DNA of 64,000 bases, from contig NZ_BAFZ01000025.1 in NCBI RefSeq assembly GCF_000308575.1, positions 62,001-126,000 of the forward strand, read 5' to 3'. The notes below the pieces were generated by a model. That model was given only the letters and a program-made list of their open reading frames with translations, had not been told where the DNA came from and searched no databases. This DNA comes from Nocardia exalbida NBRC 100660 (GTDB lineage Bacteria > Actinomycetota > Actinomycetes > Mycobacteriales > Mycobacteriaceae). Position numbers and translations under genes: made by a program. Numbering within the stretch: position 1 is the stretch's first letter; the number at the start of each line of letters is the position of its first letter. Of the stretch, positions 17,953-26,500 are shown in pieces.

Positions 17953-18553
17953 GCTACCCGCGAACGGGACGGCGCGAGGTCTGCGCGAGCGGAAGAAGGA
18001 ACGGACCCGGCGGACGATTCGCCTCGAGGCTTTCCGGCTGTTCCGCGAGCAGGGGTACGGCGAGACGACCGTCGAGCAGATCGCCGCGGCCGCCGATGTC
18101 TCGCCGAGCACCTTCTTCCGCTACTTCCCGTCCAAGGAACAGCTGGTACTGGCCGACGATCTCGATCCGGTGATCATCGAGGCGCTGCGCCGTCAGCCGC
18201 GCGACGTCCGCCCGATGGCCGCCTTCCGCGAGGCGGTGCGCGAGGTCTTCGCCAACCTGCCCGCCGCCGAGCTGGCGTTCGAGCAGGAGCGCCAAGCGCT
18301 GCTGTTCCACGTGCCGGAACTGCGCTCCGCGATCGGCTTGGAGATGATGCGCAGCATCGATCTGCTGTCCGGATTGCTGGCCGATCACCTCGGCCGCTCG
18401 CCCGACGACTTCGAGGTGCGAGTGGCGGCAGGCGCGATGACGGGCGCCGGGCTGGCGGTCCAAGCGATGGCGCCGATGAACCTCGACAACATCGCGCGCA
18501 CGATGGATTTCCTGGACGCCGGACTCCCGCTCGGGCCGGATCGCCGGCCCTGA
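17942..18553 (+). CDS. TetR-family regulator of the exporter
   Basis: A 203-residue TetR regulator: HTH at about 17-64 with VEQIAAAADVSPSTFFRYFPSKEQL, then a helical ligand domain of the AcrR/mycofactocin-like C-terminal type. It overlaps the exporter gene by 11 bases and so is co-transcribed. It probably represses the operon promoter until the exported drug binds. Confidence 0.88.
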   Translation: MSVELPANGTARGLRERKKERTRRTIRLEAFRLFREQGYGETTVEQIAAAADVSPSTFFRYFPSKEQLVLADDLDPVIIEALRRQPRDVRPMAAFREAVREVFANLPAAELAFEQERQALLFHVPELRSAIGLEMMRSIDLLSGLLADHLGRSPDDFEVRVAAGAMTGAGLAVQAMAPMNLDNIARTMDFLDAGLPLGPDRRP

Positions 18554-18573
18554 CGGCCGAGCCCCGGACCGGC

Positions 18574-19482
18574 CTATGCCCCGGCGGTGCTGGCCTGCCG
18601 GAACCGATCCGGGGTGTCGTCGTCCATGGTCGCGAAGAAGCCGCCGATCACGTCCTCGATCTCGGCGATCGAGTCCGCGCAGTAGAGAATCGGCTGGTAG
18701 TGGGTGATGTCGTAGGTCGCGGTACCCATCTGGGCGATGTCGAGCGGGCGCAGTTCGGCGTGCCGGAACTCCTCGATCTCGCCGTAGGACGACAGCAGGC
18801 CCGCGCCGTAGCAGCGGATCTCCCCGTGTTCCCGGACGACGCCGAATTCCATCGAGAACCAGAAGACGTCGGCCAGGAATTTCAATGCGCGGTCGGTGCT
18901 CAGCCGCGCGACCGCCGCGCCGACCGTCGCGTAGATTGCCGCGAAGCGGGGGCTCGCGATCTGGTTGGCATGCCCGATGATCTCGTGGATGGCGTCCGGT
19001 TCGGGGGTGTACAGCGGCGCGGAATGATGCCGGATGTACTGCGTGGAGTGGAAGATCCGATCCGCGAAGGAGCCGAAGAACTCGCGCAGCGGCACCAGGC
19101 CCGCGGCCGGTGCGTAGCGGAATCCGGTCAGCGGTGCCAGCGCGGCGGAGACCTCGTCCAGTTGCGGGATGTGATCGGTGGGCAAGGACAGCGCCTCGGC
19201 GGCCGCGAGTACCTCCGCGCTGGCATGGCTGCGATGTTTGCGGGCGAGCTCGGCCGACACGATCTGCCAGACCCGCTGCTCCTCGTCGGTATAGGCGATG
19301 TGGGGCAGCGGCTTGCCCGGCGCGTAGTCCAGCGCCAGCGCGGCGATGGCGTTGCGCCGGGCCCGGTATGCCGGATCGTGCACGCCGGGGTGCTGGTCGC
19401 TCAGGTGCACGGTCACGTCGCCGTCGCCGGTGCGGGTCACCGGCGAGTACAACTGCGCCTCGGTGAACATATCTCGATGCAA
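18574..19482 (-). CDS. phhA: Phenylalanine 4-monooxygenase
   Basis: A 302-residue aromatic amino-acid hydroxylase that converts phenylalanine to tyrosine with tetrahydropterin and O2. The iron ligands are visible: both His in PEPDAIHEIIGH (about 161-172) and the Glu in WFSMEFGVV (about 208-216). Length and motif order fit the bacterial single-domain enzymes, without the regulatory ACT domain. An alternative start is the Met at 19470. It is convergent with the TetR gene. Confidence 0.88.
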   Translation of the reverse strand: MHRDMFTEAQLYSPVTRTGDGDVTVHLSDQHPGVHDPAYRARRNAIAALALDYAPGKPLPHIAYTDEEQRVWQIVSAELARKHRSHASAEVLAAAEALSLPTDHIPQLDEVSAALAPLTGFRYAPAAGLVPLREFFGSFADRIFHSTQYIRHHSAPLYTPEPDAIHEIIGHANQIASPRFAAIYATVGAAVARLSTDRALKFLADVFWFSMEFGVVREHGEIRCYGAGLLSSYGEIEEFRHAELRPLDIAQMGTATYDITHYQPILYCADSIAEIEDVIGGFFATMDDDTPDRFRQASTAGA

Positions 19483-19508
19483 GCACCACCGGGACCCGGC
19501 GACAACAA

Positions 19509-19549
19509 AAGCCCGTTCAGCTGGACAATCTGCCTAGCCGAACGGGCTT
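19509..19549 (-). terminator. Rho-independent terminator after the DUF4396 gene
   Basis: AAGCCCGTTC and GAACGGGCTT make a perfect 10-base stem with a 21-base loop. Read on the minus strand, the stem is followed by TTTTGTTGTC, giving a short T tract. It lies 50 bases past the DUF4396 stop and insulates it from the hydroxylase gene. Confidence 0.75.
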
Positions 19550-19598
19550 ATTCCGGGCAAATCCGGGAGTGGAAGGCGCGAATAGGGCGTCGTTCTGA

Positions 19599-20132
19599 TC
19601 AGTGCGCGCCGTGCAGTGCGTGCACCACCGCGTGGCCTTTGCCGCGTCCGATCAGCCACTTGTTGACCGGCGTGGTCACCACGAACGCCACGGCGAAGGC
19701 GAGGGCGAGCGTGGTCCAGAACAGCACGGTGTCCAGGTGGGCGTCCATCGCCCCCGGGACCACCAGGATCACGGCGTTGTCCACGATCTCCATGACCGTG
19801 ATGGACACCGTGTCGGCTGCCAGCGCGGTGCCGACGGCGGCCGCCAACGGCAGGCCCGCCCGTAGCACGCCGCGCATGGTGAACGCGTAACCGAACACGA
19901 ACGCCAGCACGATGGCCAGCACCATCGTCGAGGCGTTGTTCCAGCCCAGCGCGGTGCCGATCACCATGCCGAGGATCTCGCCGATGGCGCAGCCGGTGAG
20001 GCAGTGCAGCGTGGCCATGGCCGCCATCCGCCAGGTTGCGGGGGAGTGGTGCGCGGTGTGCTGACCGGCGTCCTTCGTCGCGTGCGCGGTGTGCGAGGTG
20101 TGCTCGTCCGACGGGTCGTGCCTGTGTTCCAT
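19599..20132 (-). CDS. His-rich DUF4396 membrane protein
   Basis: A 177-residue protein. Residues 1-35 are hydrophilic and His-rich (about eight His), followed by about four transmembrane segments with the DUF4396 pattern TLHCLTGCAIGEILGMVIG and a charged C-terminus KGHAVVHALHGAH. A Cys pair and the GEILGM motif in the first span could handle a metal. The start at 20132 is preferred because the CsoR-like operator lies only 11 bases upstream; the longer frame runs through it. A copper or other transition-metal role is inferred from the His-rich ends and operator. Confidence 0.75.
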   Translation of the reverse strand: MEHRHDPSDEHTSHTAHATKDAGQHTAHHSPATWRMAAMATLHCLTGCAIGEILGMVIGTALGWNNASTMVLAIVLAFVFGYAFTMRGVLRAGLPLAAAVGTALAADTVSITVMEIVDNAVILVVPGAMDAHLDTVLFWTTLALAFAVAFVVTTPVNKWLIGRGKGHAVVHALHGAH

Positions 20133-20142
20133 GCGAGGAACT

Positions 20143-20159
20143 ATACCCCCGTAGGGTAT
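20143..20159. promoter_or_regulatory. CsoR-type metal-responsive operator
   Basis: ATACCC and GGGTAT, separated by CCGTA, form a perfect dyad of the kind bound by CsoR/RcnR-family repressors, whose operators are G/C tracts bounded by TA (TACCC...GGGTA). It sits immediately upstream of the DUF4396 gene and overlaps its probable promoter. Confidence 0.65.
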
Positions 20160-20239
20160 TAGTGCAACCCGTAGTTCGTGATTTGCCGGACATGAACCCG
20201 GGTTATGCCGCAAGATGGCGAAAGTACGAAGGAGGGCGC

Positions 20240-20437
20240 ATGAAATCCGTGCGGATCGATCTCGACCAGGACTTGCTCGCCGCGGCCGCCGCCATCATGG
20301 GCACGTCGACGAGCTACGCCACCATCAACGAGGCCTTGCGCCGGATCGTCGTGCACGAGCGTCAGCTGCACAATCTGCAACGGCTGGCCGCGAAGGCGTT
20401 CGTCGGGCTACCGGACGTCGCGGTGGTGGACCGCTAG
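20240..20437 (+). CDS. VapB-type antitoxin, solitary
   Basis: A 65-residue protein of the VapB (ribbon-helix-helix) family: KSVRIDLDQDLLAAAAAIMGTSTSYATINEALRRIV is the standard N-terminal half. GGAGG precedes the ATG. No VapC (PIN-domain) toxin follows: the next gene is convergent and unrelated. It is either an orphan regulator or a remnant of a toxin-antitoxin pair. Confidence 0.75.
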   Translation: MKSVRIDLDQDLLAAAAAIMGTSTSYATINEALRRIVVHERQLHNLQRLAAKAFVGLPDVAVVDR

Positions 20438-20462
20438 GCGCTTTCCGCGGACGCCCTTTCGG

Positions 20463-20762
20463 CTACCTGGGCGATACGGGCCGCTGCTCGTCGAGAGCGC
20501 GCTGCCAGACCGCCTCGAACTCGTGAGCGTCGATCTGGAGCGCGGTGAACTCGGTCTCGGCATTGATTTCCTCCGGGGTCGGAACCGGAATCTGCCCCAG
20601 CTCGGTCGTACCGGTGCCGCTGCCGGAATCGGCCCAGTCGGCGTGCCCGTCGCGGAACACCTCGACCTTGCGCACCTCGAAACCGTCGTCGCCGATCTCG
20701 CTGAACAGCTCGACCGGCTCGTCATCGAAGTCGTGGTGCCATTGCGCCTTCAGATACCACAT
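20463..20762 (-). CDS. DUF6881 family small protein
   Basis: A 99-residue acidic protein of the DUF6881 pattern: MWYLKAQWHHDFDDEPVELF, then EVRKVEVFRDGHADWAD and a C-terminal helix. Related short proteins often sit in toxin-immunity clusters of actinobacteria and may be immunity-like, but there is no direct evidence here. Convergent with the VapB gene. Confidence 0.65.
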   Translation of the reverse strand: MWYLKAQWHHDFDDEPVELFSEIGDDGFEVRKVEVFRDGHADWADSGSGTGTTELGQIPVPTPEEINAETEFTALQIDAHEFEAVWQRALDEQRPVSPR

Positions 20763-20889
20763 CGCACATCAGCTCCCCAGTTCGTGACCCCTCGGCTACC
20801 GAACCGCACACCAGCCAGCATATGCGTGATGTGTCGGTGGCCCCTGGCAGAATCCCGGGCACTGTTGGCGTGACCGAGGGGTGGGAGTC

Positions 20890-21573
20890 ATGGCGGTCTC
20901 TCTAGTCGACGTGCCGGTGACGCAGCGGCCGCGTGAGCGGTTGCTGGCACTCGGTCCGCACGCGCTGAGCGACGCGGAGTTGCTGGCCCTGCTGCTGGGG
21001 CAGGGCAGGCGCGGCGCGAGCGCGCTGGACCTCGCGGTGGAACTCTTGGTCGAGCACGGCGGGCTCGCCGGGCTGTCGTCGGCGCGCCCGGAGGAGTTGT
21101 CGCGCCGAGCCGGCGTCGGCATCGCGAAGGCCGCCGCCATCATCGCCGCTTTCCACCTCGGCGCGCGAGCACGCAGTAGGCCGGACATCTCGATCCGGCT
21201 GACCAGCCCCGCCGACGTGGCTGCCGCCGCGCGCCCGCATTTCGCCGGGTCCAGAGTCGAGCGCCTGCTCGTCCTCGTGTGCGACGCGCAGAACCGCCTG
21301 CGTCAAAAGGTCTTCGTCGCCGAAGGAGCCATCGACCAAGTAGCCGTTCCGGTCCGGGAAATCCTCAACACCGTCCTGCGCCACGACGGCCGAGCCTTCG
21401 CCATCGTCCACAATCACCCCTCCGGCGACCCCACCCCCAGCCCCGACGACCGCCGCACCACCACCCTCCTTACCGAAGCGGCGCGAACCGTAGGTCTGCG
21501 CTTTCTCGACCACGTCGTGCTCGCCGGGGAGAGATGGGCCAGCGCCCCGGGGTGGCAAGCGGCTGAAAGGTGA
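20890..21573 (+). CDS. radC: RadC-family JAMM/MPN protein
   Basis: A 227-residue RadC (YsxA) protein with an N-terminal HhH-like helical part and a C-terminal JAMM metallo-fold. The zinc motif HNHPSGDPTPSPDD is at about 177-190 with an upstream Glu in VFVAEGAIDQ. Despite the name, a DNA-repair role is not established. ATG at 20890 is chosen with GAGGGG nine bases upstream; GTG at 20881 is possible. Confidence 0.85.
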   Translation: MAVSLVDVPVTQRPRERLLALGPHALSDAELLALLLGQGRRGASALDLAVELLVEHGGLAGLSSARPEELSRRAGVGIAKAAAIIAAFHLGARARSRPDISIRLTSPADVAAAARPHFAGSRVERLLVLVCDAQNRLRQKVFVAEGAIDQVAVPVREILNTVLRHDGRAFAIVHNHPSGDPTPSPDDRRTTTLLTEAARTVGLRFLDHVVLAGERWASAPGWQAAER

Positions 21574-22007
21574 ACGCTCCGCGACTACGCCTGGCGACTG
21601 GCAGGCACGGCTGCACGATGCACCGGGCCATCGTGAAAACTGCGGCCTGATCCACTCGGTTGTCTCGTCGACAACGCACAGTTTCGAGAGTTGCTGATCA
21701 GGAGCAGGTGACTTGCCGGACCATTTGATCTGCCGTGCGGCGACAGTGCCGGGTGGGTTTCTTCCTGCGGTTATCCGAAATTCAAAGGAAAATCCGGCAT
21801 GGCGGGTCGGGGTGAGCCGGGGGTGGTGTATGTGTCGAAGTCGCGTTCTTCTCCAACGAGCTTGTGGGGGTGCGTGATTCGAAGAACCCCTGCGGCACCG
21901 CGCTGGTCTTCTCCTCGCGGGTGTGGGCGGCTTTCACCGCCGCGGCGCGCCGCGACGGCTTCGACTGCTGACGGCAGTTGCGCAACCCCAGTCGGGGTAC
22001 CGATGTC
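21574..22007. other. Gene-poor interval between radC and the second ADP-ribosyltransferase gene
   Basis: About 430 bases, with a noticeably lower-GC part at 21640-21800. Frames cross it on both strands but none has codon use or motifs of a real gene. In particular I see no immunity-like gene downstream of the toxin modules on the minus strand. No clear terminator was found. Confidence 0.45.
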
Positions 22008-22787
22008 TCAGGGGGTGCCGGGTGTTTTCCCTGTATCGGTGGGCACGTCCCGCGAGTATCCGGGGTTGGGGCGCCAGTACCGCGGTAACTCGTCGGCCTG
22101 GGCGGCGAAATCGCCTCGCCAGATATGCGCGGGAATCTCGAAACAGCCCATGACGCGGTCGCTGCGCAGGCCACCCGGCCAGTGCACGGAGATGACGCCG
22201 CCTTTCTCCACCACTCCGAATCCGCCGGGCGCGTCGATGACGTAGATCTGATGGACGAGGGTCAACTCCGAGGTCTCGTCGTCCATCATCACCGATTGGC
22301 TGTGATCAGCCGCTCGATTCACCCGCACCGTCGTGTAGACAACCCTGCCGTCGCGCTGTGACAGCGGGCGGAACCCGTCCGCCCACAGGACGCTGCGCGG
22401 ACGCGTGTCGCCACGGAACAACAGCCCTCCGCCGATACGCCACCCCGATTCCGGATAGTCCTCCTGGAGTGCTTCCCAACCGCGACGGATCGCGTCGAGG
22501 TCGACATCCTGCTCGGCGGCCGAGGCGAGCAGCACACTATCCGGCAGTTGCGCGGCCGGTTGCCATTGCACCGGTACCGACTGGCTGTCGAGGATCAGCC
22601 GTACCACCTGAGCGCCGTCGAGCGGATGCACAGGAGCGTCGGTCAGCGGACCTTCGGCAGAATTGTCGGCGTCTTCGTCGCCGAGGTCGATCGCAACAGG
22701 GTCGATGCCGTTGCCGGGGGTCTTCCTGTTATCGCGGGTGTTTCCGCTGCCGTGGCTCGACAGCGAGCGATCGGGCAGGTGGGCCAC
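22008..22787 (-). CDS. ADP-ribosyltransferase-like toxin module (pertussis/scabin type), in frame with the giant gene
   Basis: A 259-residue product beginning at GTG 22787. Residues 24-35 carry the same GNGIDPVAIDL linker found nine times in the giant protein. From about residue 118 it resembles pertussis-toxin S1/scabin-like mono-ADP-ribosyltransferases: LLFRGDTRPRSVLWADGF with the NAD-binding Arg at 125, VVYTTV (151-153) where YVSTS is usual, YVIDAPGG (182-189), and WPGGLRSDRVMGCFEI where FPGGI...I..A is usual. The catalytic Glu region is degenerate (EKGGVISVHWPGG), so activity is doubtful. It is in the same frame as the giant gene: 13 codons separate that gene's TAG from this GTG. It may be a displaced module, an orphan toxin cassette, or reached by readthrough. 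Confidence 0.65.
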   Translation of the reverse strand: MAHLPDRSLSSHGSGNTRDNRKTPGNGIDPVAIDLGDEDADNSAEGPLTDAPVHPLDGAQVVRLILDSQSVPVQWQPAAQLPDSVLLASAAEQDVDLDAIRRGWEALQEDYPESGWRIGGGLLFRGDTRPRSVLWADGFRPLSQRDGRVVYTTVRVNRAADHSQSVMMDDETSELTLVHQIYVIDAPGGFGVVEKGGVISVHWPGGLRSDRVMGCFEIPAHIWRGDFAAQADELPRYWRPNPGYSRDVPTDTGKTPGTP

Positions 22788-22826
22788 GAGCCTCTGCCCC
22801 AGCGCTCGGCCCTCGCTGCGCTTCTC

Positions 22827-23590
22827 CTACCGGGTGGGGTCTGGAGAGGCTGCATCCTCGTGCAACCCGGTGACGAGTTCGGCTTCGAGTCTTATTTTGC
22901 CGTCGACTGCGGTTGGCTCGGTGAGCAGTACGAGAGTCGATCCACGCGGGGCGATGATTTCTCGTTCGCGGTACTCACCCTCGCCCGCGGTGTCCATTGC
23001 CGAAACCGACTCCACGGCGATCAGCGCCGATCCGGTATCCGCGTAGACGATGACCTCGACATCGTGGTCCGCGAACACGTCATCCCCCAGGGAAAGCGAC
23101 GTGTAACCGGAGTTGATCGATCGGTGACCGAGCAAGTTGTCGGTGCGACCGAAGACCCGCACGAGATCGTCCAGCTTTCGGATCATGGTGACCGGCCCGG
23201 TGGATGGAAGGGCGTTCCGGAATGCCCAGTCCATCCGGTTGATCTGAGCGGCAATGATGCCGGCTTCCTCCCGGAACCGAGCTTCCGGCCAGCCGAGGCC
23301 GACTCCGGCCGCGAGCACCTCCTCCCGAGTCACCTCCCGTCGTGCTAGTTCGATTCGCTGTTGCGGCGTCAGGTTTCGGCCCATGGCGCGTAATGGCATG
23401 TTGGGCCCGGCGAATTTGGTGTATTCCCGGAACGCGTCGATGATCTCGTCCGCCCGATTTCCCGTCGGGTCATGGGCCAGATGCACCCGGCCCATGCCGT
23501 TCCGGATGCGCGTGAGGGCCACATCGCCTTCGGCAGCATTGCGCCGGAACCACTCCAGCCTCGCTTGCAGTGCATCCGCGTCGGCTCGAT
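22827..23590 (-). other. Giant protein: C-terminal mono-ADP-ribosyltransferase domain
   Basis: Residues about 8862-9116. The R-S-E signature is complete: Arg9000 in TMIRKLDDL, the STS-like motif in NSGYTSLSLGDD (Ser9027), and an ExE pair Glu9071-Arg-Glu9073 followed by IIAPRGS, the usual continuation in ARTT-loop toxins. A helical lobe (8862-8990) precedes it, as in VIP2/iota-type enzymes. ExE suggests arginine as acceptor. This is the expected position for the toxic payload of a polymorphic toxin. Confidence 0.82.
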
Positions 23591-26500
23591 GCCCGTCACC
23601 CGCCGGGCCGTCCGGCTGGGGCTCGGGGAGCAAGTCGATTGCGACTGGGTCGGTGCGGTTGCCGACCGGCGGGTTGTTCGTCGGTGCGGACCGGTCCGGG
23701 TGAGGCTTACGCAGTTCGAACCATACGGCTTGGTGCCAGCCGTGCTCATGGCGTTTGAACAGCTCGACGCCGGAGCGTATCGGCGTCGGATCATCCGCTG
23801 CCACAGCGCGTCCGGGGAGGACGGCGAGACCGGAGCGGGTCGGGATACCGCCTCGCGCGTTCCGCGGCATCGAGGCGGCGTGCGTGTCGAGCAGCGTCAC
23901 GCGCAGCCGGTCATCGGTTGTCTGCACCACCAGATGGATCCTGCCGCGGCGGTGTTCGGCGGCGTCGGTCACCATGGCCGTGAGTTCGGCGCACGCGAGG
24001 TTCACTCGTTCGGTGGGCCAGCCGTCGAGCTGTCCGGCCAGCCAGGACGCGGCTTCCGAGGCCGCGTTCGGGCTGTATCGGCCCTCCGGCTCGGCACGAA
24101 TGATTCGCTCGGACCGTTGGGCCGACTCCGCCACTGTCGCGGGTCGGGTGGCCGCGACGGAAATATCCTCGGTCGGAGCCGTTTCGCTGCCCATCGCCCA
24201 GGACGCGCCGGATTCGGTGAGCCAGGAGGTGAACTTGTCGTGCACGACCGACGACGCGGCCGCTGCTCGCGCTCGATCCTGTCCGAACCGGACGGCAGTG
24301 TAATGCGCTGTGACAGAGCCACCGTCGGGGCGCACGGTGATCGTGAACTCGGCGGGTTCACTTCGGGCCGCGTTGACCCGGATGGTGAACGACTGGCCCT
24401 CGGCGGTAGCGTCCCAGGCGACAAGGTCGGTCCAGAAGACAACACGGTTACCCGCGCCGTCGTCGGCGGACGAGTAGCCGGACAGCAGCTTGTACGCGTC
24501 GCCTTCGTAGCTGAGTATCTGCCCGACAGGCATCTCGGCAGCCGCGTCTCGCCACATCAGGCCCTGGTGCTCGGAACCGAACTGTGCGTCGAATTCACAC
24601 ACGCCGAGATCGGCTCCGCTGTTCTCCAAGGCGTCGAGGACCTGCGCGGGGTTCATCGGATCCCCGTTCCATTCCTCGAAACCTTGGCTGAACGCATCGA
24701 GACCCTTCACCCGGCCGCCGACCCGCCACCATCCGAAGCCGCTGATCTCATCCAGCGATACGCCCCGCGCGAGGAGTGCGCTGAGCAGATCCTCGTGCGA
24801 CGCGTCGGCGGTTACGAACCTTCCGCTGGCGAGCAGGATGAAAGGGTCGCCGATTTCGGGGTCGCTGGTGTGATAAGGCTGCTTGTCGGGTGCCGTTCCG
24901 GGCACCATGAACCAGCCGCGCGAATCCACCTCAGGCCATACCAGTTCGATGTCGTCCGCAGGCTCGAGCGGAATTTCCGGCAATGGCATTGTGTCGTAGG
25001 TGGATCGGCTCGTCCCCGAGGATGAGGCTGTCCTCAGCTCGGACTCATCGCCGTCGTCGAGGTAGATGGCCACAGGGTCGATGTGGTTGCCGGATGATGG
25101 CGGAGTCGCCTCCGATGCCGTGGATCTCGTTGCCGGACGGTCGTCGCTCTCGGCTGCTTCCGGTTGCTCGTTGGGGAAGCGGAGATCTATTCCGGCGGAC
25201 CGTGCCGCCTGCGCGAGCTGTGCCCGGTTGCCTACCCGAAGCTTGCGGTAGATGTGTTGGGCGTGCGTGCGGACGGCTGCCGGAGTGATCGCCAGCGCTG
25301 CGGCGATCTCCGTGGAGTACATGTCCGCCGAGAGCATTCGGAGGATCTCTGTCTCGCGATCGGACAGCACCGCCGAGCGTGGCGGCGGCTCGGTCGTTGC
25401 CGGTACGTCGGTGGTTGTGCGCAGTAGTCCGGCGACGGCACGGATCGCGCGGAACTCCCGCATCTCGAACGCATGACCACCGACGCCGGCCGCCTCCGCG
25501 GCCTCCGCGCGTGGCAGGCTGCGCACGAACCGCAATATCAGCGTCTGGCGATGCGTGTCGTTGGTGAGTCCGGGGAGGGCGAGTATGAGTGCTTCCTGCG
25601 TGGTCTGCTCAACCAGTTCCCGATCGGCTTCTGCCCCTGGACGCGCTTGGGCATCGCCGAGCAGCAGCGCCGAAAGACGTTGAATGCCACGATAAAAGAT
25701 ACTGCGGTGGTCCCTTCCGTGCGCTTCGGCCAGTTCGGGACCGGCATGCCCGAGTACGAGCCGGTCCCTGACGACGGCACGCTGCTTCTCACCGAGGGCG
25801 GCCAGACAGCGGTGGAATGCGTCGGGATCTTGTTCCCGGGCCTCCTCGACCACCGCCGAGGCTTGATTGCCCGCATGCTCCTGCAACAGGCGAGCGAGAC
25901 GAGCGAAGGTGGCGTGCTGTGCGGTGCGGACTGCCCCTGGGCTGCGATCCAGCAAATCCGCGGTCCGGTCGGGTGACATCTCGAGTCCGAAGCGAAGTTG
26001 GAGAATCCGTCGCTGCGACGGGGCAAGTTGTTCGATGCAGCCCTGCAGCGCCAGCCGGTCGGTGTTCAGTGCCTCCCGAACGATCGGTGGCAGGAGCCGG
26101 GCGTTTGCGTTCCGGGCCAGCGCCACCACCAGCTCCGCGGCCGTCGGTTCGGCGGGGATATCCGGCGGGGCAGCAGTGTCCGTCCGCTCTGCACGAGAGT
26201 CCGATATGGGCGAAGCGTTTCCAGGTTCGGCCCGGGGCGCGGGGGTCGGCCCGGGGGTGCTGCTGGATTTCGCACGCTGCGGCCTCGGTTCGTCCGGGAG
26301 TGATGCCTGCACGCCGCCCTCGTCGGCAACCGCAGTGGCCAGTTCGCAGACCGCATGCCACAGCACGAGGGACTCGGCGGCCGGGTCGCCGGGCATCTCG
26401 AACTGTGCATCGCGACCCGAACGCCTCGACGCGAATCGGCGTAGCGCCTGCTGCTGGGTCGAGGTGAGCGCGCGCATGTGCTGGCGCACCCGCACGGTAT

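Noticed and set aside
20133..20213. A longer DUF4396 start at 20213
   Set aside because: The added codons run through the CsoR-like dyad and are unlike the family; the start at 20132 leaves the operator outside the gene.
21782..22174. A minus-strand immunity gene after the second ADP-ribosyltransferase
   Set aside because: The frame mostly overlaps the toxin gene in another phase and is Pro/Arg/Ala-rich low complexity without a ribosome-binding site.
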